Source of the DNA: Saccharum officinarum
Lineage: Eukaryota; Streptophyta; Magnoliopsida; Poales; Poaceae
Direction: 5' to 3'
Length of the DNA: 64,000 bases
Assembly (NCBI GenBank): GCA_020631735.1
Contig: CM036188.1
Coordinates: forward strand, 9,962,214-10,026,213
Shown: positions 57,188 through 64,000 of the stretch, in pieces
Layout: each line of letters starts with the position of its first letter
Position numbering within the stretch: the stretch's first letter is position 1
Translations under genes and position numbers: made by a program
Notes under the pieces: generated by a model
The model's database searches: none
The model's input: only the letters and a program-made list of their open reading frames with translations
What the model was told of the DNA's origin: nothing

Positions 57188-59464
57188 TCAAGCTTTTTGT
57201 TTAGGGACCCAAACTTGAGAGGAACCCTTGACTTTCTCAACTAGTGACTTGGCAACCCAAATTTTCTTAGGCCTATTCTTGTTTGGGGGACCCAAGAACA
57301 TGACTTTCATCTTTCCACTAGAATCTTTTCTAAGCATGTAGTGAGCATTGAAGGCAAAGGGTCTAGCATGCTTGGGAAAGGGTTGTGGTGATGGAGTTTT
57401 ACACTCATGAGCAAAATGGTCCTCTTGTCCACACTCAACACATCTCTTTGGCTTGGGCTTTGACTTGCTTTGTTGTTGTTGAGCTTTAGCCTTCTTCTCT
57501 TGATTTGCTAAGTAACAAATGCCACTTCTATCCATCTTCATGACGGTGTTCATTAGTAGCTCACTTTGCAAGTATTGACCTCTTGTGAACTTGCTCAAGC
57601 TGGTCTTGAGATACTCTTTCTCTTGCTTGAGCTTTTTGTTCTCCTCAATGAGTGACTCATTTGATGTTTGCTTTTCAAGAGCCATCAACCCTTTTAGCTT
57701 CTTGTTTTCATCTCTAAGTATTTCATATTCACTCTTGAGCTTGACATAATCATCATGATTATCGGACTCAACCACTTTCTTGCCTTTACCACTAGAGCCT
57801 TGCTCAATGCTCTCAATGATCAAGTCATCACATGATGTGGCTATATCAATCTTAACAACTTGGTTAGTAGCATCATGTCTCAAGAGAAAGCTCATTAGCA
57901 AAAACAAGACTATCATAATTAATTTTCAATGTAGTATATTTGTCTTTTAGCAAGTTGTGCCTAGTGTTGAGCTCATCATGCTTCTTCTTAAGTTTATCAT
58001 GTTTATCTCTAAGCTCTTTGTTAAAAGTTTTGAGCTCCTTGAGAGTAGAAGACATAATTTCATTTTGATCTTTAAGCTCATCACTAGTCTTTTGTGCATT
58101 CTCAAGCTTGGATGAAAGTGGTTCATTTTCATTGTGAAGATCATCATTTTCATTTCTAGTTCTTCTTATGACTTTAGAGTATTTGTTTAGCAATTTTACA
58201 AGTTCATTATAAGAAGGTGCATCATATTCATCATCACTATCACTATCATCATCATCATCACTCTCATTATTTTGTACCTTTCGGTCACCCTTGGCCATGA
58301 GGCATAGGTGAGTAGTGGATGATGACGGTGAAGATGGCGGTGAAGGTGGTGATGAAGATGTCGATAAAGATGATGATGGCCCAATCACAAATGCGACGAC
58401 CTTCTCTTTCTCATCATCGCTTTTATCACCGGAGGACTCACATGATGACTCAATGTCGGTGAGCCAATCACCAACAATGTAAGCTTTGCCTCCCTTCTTC
58501 TTTTTGTGATATTCTTTCTTCTTTCCATCCTTCTTCTTGTATAGCTTGTTCTTCTTCTTTTCATCTTCTTCATCATTAGAATCATTTTTCTTGCCCTTGT
58601 TCTTGTTCTTGTACTTGTCTTTTGGAGGCTTAGGGCATTGATGAGCTAAGTGACCAAGTTCACCACAATTGTAGCAATCCATCTCGGATATAGGCTTTCT
58701 TTTGCTACTTGTGAAGAACTTCTTGCCATCGAACTTGATGCCACTCTTATTGAGCTTCTTTAGCATCTTGGTGGTCTTCTCACCATGAGAGCAAGTGATG
58801 CATCATCAATATCACTCTCACTTGAGCTTTCATGCATGATCATGGCTTGGCCCTTCTTCTTTTTCTTGTCATGGCTAGCTTTGAAGGCCAAGTCCTTCTT
58901 CTTGGAAGATGATGAGCCCTCTTCCGGAGTGCTGTGCATGTACATCTCATGAGTATTGATCTTTTCCAATACTTGTGTCGGTGTTGCGGTGGAGAGATCA
59001 CTTTGGTGAAGCACGGTGACAATGTGACCATACTTCTCAATAGGAAGAACAGTCAAGATCCTCCTTGCAACATCTGATGGACTCATTTGAGTGAGCCCGA
59101 GAGCATTGAGATCCTCTACAAGAACATTCAAGCGAGTGTACATGTCATTAGCACTTTCCTTGGGAAGCATCTCAAAAGAATTAATTTTCTTCAAAGCAAT
59201 ATGATAGTGTTCCTCACGCTCACTCTTAGTTCCCTCATGGAGAGCACAAAGGTTTTCCCACAATTCATGAGCGTTTTTTGTATTACGCACACGATTGAAG
59301 ATATCCTTGCCTAGACCCCGGTAGAGTGCATTTTTTGCCTTTGCATTCCACCGGTCGTACTTCTCCTCGTCACCACTTGGGTTAGCGGGATCCTTAATTT
59401 TGGGAAGCCCTTCAGTGGTGGCTCTAAGACACCCAACATCTATGGCTTCGAGGTACGCCTCCAT
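57188..59464 (-). pseudogene. Sirevirus Gag, broken
   Basis: Starts MEAYLEAIDVGCLRATTEG at 59464 and contains the UBN2-type gag core (KNAHELWENLCALHEGTKSE). Frame breaks occur near 58768 and near 57895. Two CCHC zinc knuckles are present: CYNCGELGHLAHQC (about 58665) and CVECGQEDHFAHEC (about 57420). A long charged coiled-coil region lies between them (ELKDQNEIMSSTLKELKTFN). It ends VWVPKQKA at 57188; pol follows in another frame. Gag would package element RNA. Confidence 0.9.
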
Positions 59465-59567
59465 GTGAATTTTCTAATATGGAAAATCATCTCCCTCAAA
59501 GGTGGAAGGTGGTCCTTCCCCATTAGACATCTTACTCTAGGCGGTAAAGCCTAAATTAGGAGCAACT

Positions 59568-59582
59568 CAGCTCTGATACCAA
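59568..59582 (-). promoter_or_regulatory. Sirevirus primer-binding site
   Basis: The minus strand reads TTGGTATCAGAGCTG directly after the 5' LTR, complementary to initiator tRNA-Met. It fixes the element's orientation as minus. Confidence 0.9.
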
Positions 59583-60287
59583 TTGAAAGGATCAAGATGC
59601 CCAAGAGGGGGGTGAATTGGGCTTTTCTAAAATTTATTGTAAGAATTAAATCCTACTAAGCCATAATTCACCCCTAGTGCCTACAAGTGTTCCTTGTGAT
59701 TCTACCGATAAAAGTTTTGCACCCTAAGTTCCAAACCTAGTCTAGCATGGCAATTCTAGAAAAGTAAATCAAGTAACAAAAGTAATGCGAGAAAGTAATT
59801 GCTTAAAAGTAAAGGGTTAGGAACACGGTGATGTTTTCCCGAGGTATCGGAGAGTCGCCACTCCCCACTAGTCCTCATTGGAGCACCCGCGCAAGGGTGT
59901 AGCTCCCCCTTGATCCATGCAAGGATCAAGTGCTCTCTACGGGTTGATTCTTTGACACTCCGTCACGGTGAATCGCCCACAACCGCTCATAAGATGAGTT
60001 GGGTCATCCATAAGCTCCGTCGGATGATCACCAAACTCTCAATCACCACCAAGCCATCTAGGTGATGGCGATCACCAAGAGTAACAAGCTAGAACTCTCA
60101 CTTGACCACAACAAGCCTAATAAGAAGGTGGATGCACACTTGCTACTCCCTAGTCAGTAATGAGGGATTTCAAACTTTGATTCTCAAACCACAACCCTCA
60201 CTAGAGCTCTTGCACTTCCTTGCACTTAAAAGGTGTTTCTCAGCTGATCAAATGAGCAAGAGACCTCAAAAAGAGGTGTAGAGGATG

Positions 60288-60295
60288 TATTTATA
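60288..60295 (-). promoter_or_regulatory. Putative TATA box of the Sirevirus 5' LTR
   Basis: The minus strand reads TATAAATA, directly downstream of the palindrome cluster, the arrangement described for Sirevirus promoters. The start site is not determined. Confidence 0.6.
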
Positions 60296-60344
60296 CACCA
60301 CACAGTCAATTTCAACCGTTACGTGCCAACTCAGCATTTTGCGA

Positions 60345-60740
60345 ACTGACCGGACGCGCCGGTCGAACTGACCGGACGCGTCCGGTCGATGGCAACGGTC
60401 GAATTTGAAACCAACAGCGTTGAGTGACCGGACGCACCGATGAAGACTGACCGGATGCGTCCGGTCGTGCAAGAACCTTACTGTACTTTGACCGAACGCT
60501 TGGTCGAGTCCGATCAGTGATGACCGGACGCGTCCGGTCAGCGAAGTACCTTACTGGAACTGGACCGGATGCACTGAAGACGCATCCAGTCGTTTCCCAG
60601 TCGCGTCCGATTAGAACACTAACCCTATGTGACACGTGTCAACACGATCAACGTGTCCGGTCCTCGGGAGGACCATGTCCGGTCGAGCGAGTTGAAACGC
60701 AGTGACTGTCAGCACTGACAGAGACCGCGTTCGGTCAAGG
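60345..60740. repeat. ACCGGACGCGTCCGGT palindrome cluster, 5' LTR
   Basis: Multiple GACCGGACGCGTCCGGTC motifs and half-sites just upstream (minus orientation) of the TATA box. Conserved CGGAC...GTCCG palindromes are known for Sirevirus LTRs. Confidence 0.85.
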
Positions 60741-61607
60741 ATAAAAGGCTCAAACGACTTCGAAACGCGACGCAACTTGAACTGAGTTTCTTCCAACTGA
60801 ACTTTGGGCTTCACCTGAGCTACCTAGTGCTAAGTTTGACAAGTGTGCACCACACCTAAACAAAAGACTCACCTAGGTCAAGCAACTCGCTCATGCCCCC
60901 CCCTTTATAGTACGGCCAAAGAAAAAAAACGAAGATCCTAACGACTATTCCGAACGTAACTCAACACCTCGACGTCCGGAACTAACCGTCCTTAATCTTG
61001 ACGTTAATCCTTTAAAAACCGAAAACGATTTTCATCAAGGGGCATGAATACCATAGTGCCCAAAATAGTTTCCATTCCCATGACCTAACTTACCAAAGTT
61101 TCTGCAAAACACACGTTAATCATGGTAATAATGTGTTGTCATCAATTACCGAAACCAACTCTCGGGGCCTAGATGCTTTCACTCCCCAAAAGTTTATACC
61201 TTATCCCATCAAATATTTAGATACATGCATAGAGTATTAAATATAGACTAAAAAATAACTAATTACACTGTTTGTGATTAATTTGCGAGACGAATTTTTT
61301 TACGCCTAATTAGTTCATAATTTGACAATGTGGTGCTAAAATAAAGCTACAGTAAACATGTGTTAATGACGGATTGATTAGGCTTAATAAATTCGTCTCG
61401 CGGTTTACTGACGGATTCTGTAATTTATTTTTTTATTAGTATCCGAACACCACATGCGACATCCTCGTGTAACACCGATATGATACCCAAAACTTTAAAC
61501 TAAATAGGGCCTTAGGCGATTACCGCACCCCACATGTGCCGTGGGTACCGTAGAACGTCAGCCCCTAGTCCACGTCTCGAAAACCATGCAACATCTTCAA
61601 TTTGAAG

Positions 61608-61921
61608 AAAAAACTCGTAGTTTTCAAACCAGATGTCCAAATCAAATTCCGATTGCACCACTGTGATCCTCATGATGAGATCTTCAAAATAAGACTACAC
61701 TTGGATATACTTAGATAATTTTCTTTGTGAACATTTTTTTAAGGCGGAACAATTTATTAGGAAGCCAGAACAATTGTTCCAGGTTCACAAAAAAATTGTT
61801 CCAAAAAAATTTATCCAAATATAGTCAAGTGTGGTCTTATTTTGAAGATCTTACTATAAGAAACATAATAGTGCAATTGGAATTTAATTTGGATACCTAA
61901 TTTGAAAATTATGAATTTTTT
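61608..61921. mobile_element. Foldback MITE
   Basis: Two inverted arms of about 110 bp: AAAAAACTCGTAGTTTTCAAA... and, reversed from the right, AAAAAATTCATAATTTTCAAA.... Inner blocks CTTCAAAATAAGAC and GTCTTATTTTGAAG also pair. The loop (about 61725-61805) contains AACAATTGTTCC. No coding capacity; no clear target duplication. Confidence 0.75.
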
Positions 61922-62121
61922 ATGTAATCACAGTGGGCTTTATTGCTACTGGGCCTTAATGGTTCAACACGGTTGATCCTCATTGCCGCGCTACATAACC
62001 TCATGTCCGCATCACAGCATGAGCACGCCGCCTCCCGTTCCTGTCCGGCTGCCCTGCTCACCGCCCACTCCGATCATCGGCTCAGCTCCTCCCTCATCGA
62101 AGACATCACAATTTGATCCCT

Positions 62122-63561
62122 GGGTGCGTGTTTGACAGGGCTCAGCTCCACAAGAACAAATTAGTAGCTCTAAAAGATACGACTGAACTTGCTTACATCA
62201 CATAGCCTCAAATTTTTCATATGCTTCTGCACCCACTGTTTTATGGCTGCATAATGATGCCCCGAGGATTTCATTGGGCCTGCAATAGTATGCAATTATT
62301 TAAAATTACACCATACTCAAATTATTCAGATTTGTTTTCCTTCTTTTTTTACATCTCCATCCGCAGCAGTGCAATTACTAAAGAAAAACAATTGTAACTG
62401 CTCGTGGTACTTGCAGATTCAAACTGCGATAATAATTTTTTTCCTGAACATGATAACTGATTAACATTCCTTTTCATTAAGTAGCTTCAGGTTACGTTGA
62501 AAAAAAAAGTAGCTTCACAGTATGCTCTTCTCTATGTCGATTTTGGGTGCTTACCTTTCTACAAAATAACAAAGACTCTAACTACTAGTAGTACACAACT
62601 GATGAAGTGAAGCATATTAATAGCAGCAGAAATTTTCCAACAAAACATTGCAAAGCATTTCCACAGCACTTTAGGAGCTCGGATTTATCTCTGTTCATGT
62701 ACCTTGCATCATTAGAAAAGGCCAGACACTCTATCTTGAAGACACCGCACAACATGATGTGACCAAGGCATGTACTTTGCAAAAGCACAATGAGCTTGAA
62801 CTATCGTACTGCACACCTCCACAGTCAAATGAATCAATACAAATACGCCTGGTGTACCTGAAATCAGAGTTCAAATTAACCTCGCACGTGCATCTGCTGT
62901 GAGTTTGATGTTTCGTCAGGTGGTGCTTGGACCCTTTTGTGTTAGAAAAAAAGAGAGGCAGGATGGAATTGGAAAATTACCTTTTTGGATTGTGCTTTTG
63001 CTTGCTGCATTCAGTTGACACAGTTGGTATGCGGGCTTGAGAAGTAACAACAACGGCATTTAGAAATACAGAATAATACCTCAAAACTCTCGGTGCAAGT
63101 CCATCCTATTGGGATTTGGATAACCATAAGTAAGAATGTGCACATATGCACAAGGCCAAACCAAACTGTATCACAAAAATTGATGCGCATGTAGACCTTG
63201 AACATCTGCAATGACGAATTAAGACGGATGAGCAATTAGGTGTGCCAGTGAATCTGCACAAGGTAAAAGGGCACAAATCGTCAGAGTTTAACGAACTCAC
63301 CAGATGAAATGATGACGGGCATCCGATTGCCCAATCAACAGATGAGGGATGTGGGAGATGAGATGCCAGTCCTTCCCCTTCCTCCTCTCGCAGCGCCTCT
63401 CCAGATCAGGACAGCTAGCTAGATATCTCCCGTGTCTGTAGAGCGGTGAGAGAGAAAGATGAGAGAGAGAAAAATGGATTCATAAACAGTGCGGTGACGG
63501 TGACGTGCTACAGTGTTTTTGCAGTGAATCCGGAGCATCCGGAGCGCTACCAAAGGCACCC
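62122..63561. mobile_element. Possible TIR element with gene-like interior
   Basis: The ends GGGTGCGTGTTTG and, from the right, GGGTGCCTTTGG are weak inverted repeats. The interior on the minus strand has exon-like pieces: CATCTG|GTGAGT near 63298, TCATTGCAG before MFKVYMRINF near 63205, and an open block GHIMLCGVFKIECLAF near 62750. I recognise no family. No target duplication was found. It could be a captured gene fragment or an unrelated small gene remnant. Confidence 0.35.
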
Positions 63562-64000
63562 TTAATATATAACTTGTAGCATATGCATAGCATGTCGAAC
63601 TATAAAGATGATATTTTTCATGGATGATAGAATAAAGTGATTATGTGGGCTACTAACTTATTACTTTAGTTATTATGTAAGTTGAGTTGTGTTATTTCTA
63701 TGAGAATGAAGGACGGAACTATGAATTTACGATGCATTCGATGGGTTCCCGATACCTGTCGAGTGTGGGTATGAAATCTAACGGGCATGCTCGCAAGCGG
63801 GTAAAACCTAGGTCCACGGATATGCTCGCAGGCAGATAAATGCTTTATCGACACCTTATTGATCGGCTGTCATCTCTACTGAGATCGTCATGGCTGCATT
63901 AGATGATGAGCTTCATATCTGTGGTTTTATATGCATCTTATTATGCTAGAACACGTCTGTCATAAGACTAGCTAGAAGCCATATGCCGTCGTCATAAGAT
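63562..64000. other. Window end, no gene seen
   Basis: About 440 bases with no clear coding motif. The CG-rich stretch at 63730-63850 (GCATGCTCGCAAGCGGGTAA) looks like repeat DNA, but I could not assign it. Confidence 0.4.

Larger units (their letters stand above)
47759..61181 (-). mobile_element. Sirevirus-type copia retrotransposon, 13.4 kb
   Basis: Minus-strand element with LTRs of about 1.6 kb (59584-61181 as 5' LTR, 47759-49376 as 3' LTR), flanked by CTCCC (47754-47758 and 61182-61186). Order on the minus strand: primer site, gag, protease, integrase, reverse transcriptase, RNase H, an extra downstream frame, purine tracts, LTR. Integrase before reverse transcriptase marks copia. The size, the extra frame and the palindrome-rich LTRs point to the Sirevirus genus. 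Frames are broken many times and the LTRs differ at many sites, so it is older than the gypsy element. Confidence 0.94.
59584..61181 (-). repeat. Sirevirus 5' LTR
   Basis: 1,598 bp. In plus orientation it begins TGAAAGGATCAAGATG and ends GCCTAGATGCTTTCA. It is the better-preserved LTR of the pair. Confidence 0.94.
47739..61511. mobile_element. Tourist-like MITE split by the copia element
   Basis: Left piece 47739-47758 begins GCCCTTGTTTAGTTCC. The right piece 61182-61511 ends CTAAATAGGGCC. TTA flanks both ends (47736-47738 and 61512-61514). The right piece carries the inverted pair around GCGAGACGAATTT and AAATTCGTCTCGC. Without the insert the MITE is about 350 bp, related to the one at 5008. 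Confidence 0.85.

Overview
The window is nuclear DNA of a grass. An Andropogoneae-type genome (sorghum, sugarcane or Miscanthus relatives) is my inference. It rests on Au-type SINEs, Tourist, Stowaway and hAT MITEs, a 13.4-kb Sirevirus-type copia element, a small chromovirus (gypsy), LINE 3' ends with zinc-binding reverse-transcriptase tails, and plant gene families (laccase, P-class PPR, plant alpha/beta hydrolase). I saw no rRNA gene, tRNA gene, CRISPR array or bacterial-type system.

Assembly structure. Two 100-base N runs (9441-9540 and 29037-29136) split the window into contig A (1-9440), contig B (9541-29036) and contig C (29137-64000). Positions 595-9440, up to the very end of A, are repeated almost exactly at 29137-37993, from the very start of C. 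This is the signature of two overlapping contigs, or two alleles, that were not merged, with contig B placed between them. The likely true order is A joined directly to C, with B belonging elsewhere.

Contig A: the last two exons of a laccase gene (1-667), then about 8.8 kb of nested repeats: a 5'-truncated LINE carrying a small hAT element, a 1-kb TIR element, several MITEs, a SINE, and the left arm of a TIR element rich in GGCGCC palindromes. Contig C repeats all of this from the laccase terminal exon onward.

Contig B: an intronless mitochondrial/plastid-type PPR gene (12177-14357, plus strand) whose frame is broken by three apparent single-base deletions. Convergent to it is a decayed alpha/beta-hydrolase gene (minus strand, about 24235 down to 15960). 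It is interrupted by a Stowaway MITE that itself holds a 988-bp hAT element, and by a complete chromovirus (18122-23699) with apparently identical 374-bp LTRs and target duplication ATCCT. The chromovirus sits in the exon encoding the nucleophile-elbow region. A SINE with a doubled tRNA-like head and a truncated LINE complete the contig.

Contig C after the repeat: the complete GGCGCC-rich TIR element (37597-40168) with a solo LTR inside it; the 5' part of a LINE (ORF1 end, endonuclease) and its 3' part, separated by rearranged gypsy and copia LTR fragments; a complete but decayed Sirevirus-type copia element on the minus strand (47759-61181, target duplication CTCCC) inserted in a Tourist-type MITE; then a foldback element and a possible gene-fragment-carrying element.

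The genes do not form an operon or shared pathway. The region is gene-poor and shaped by nested transposition and by assembly redundancy. I found no convincing new molecular system. The best leads are the false duplication, the retrotransposon hit in the hydrolase, the SINE with two promoter heads, and the GGCGCC-palindrome TIR element.
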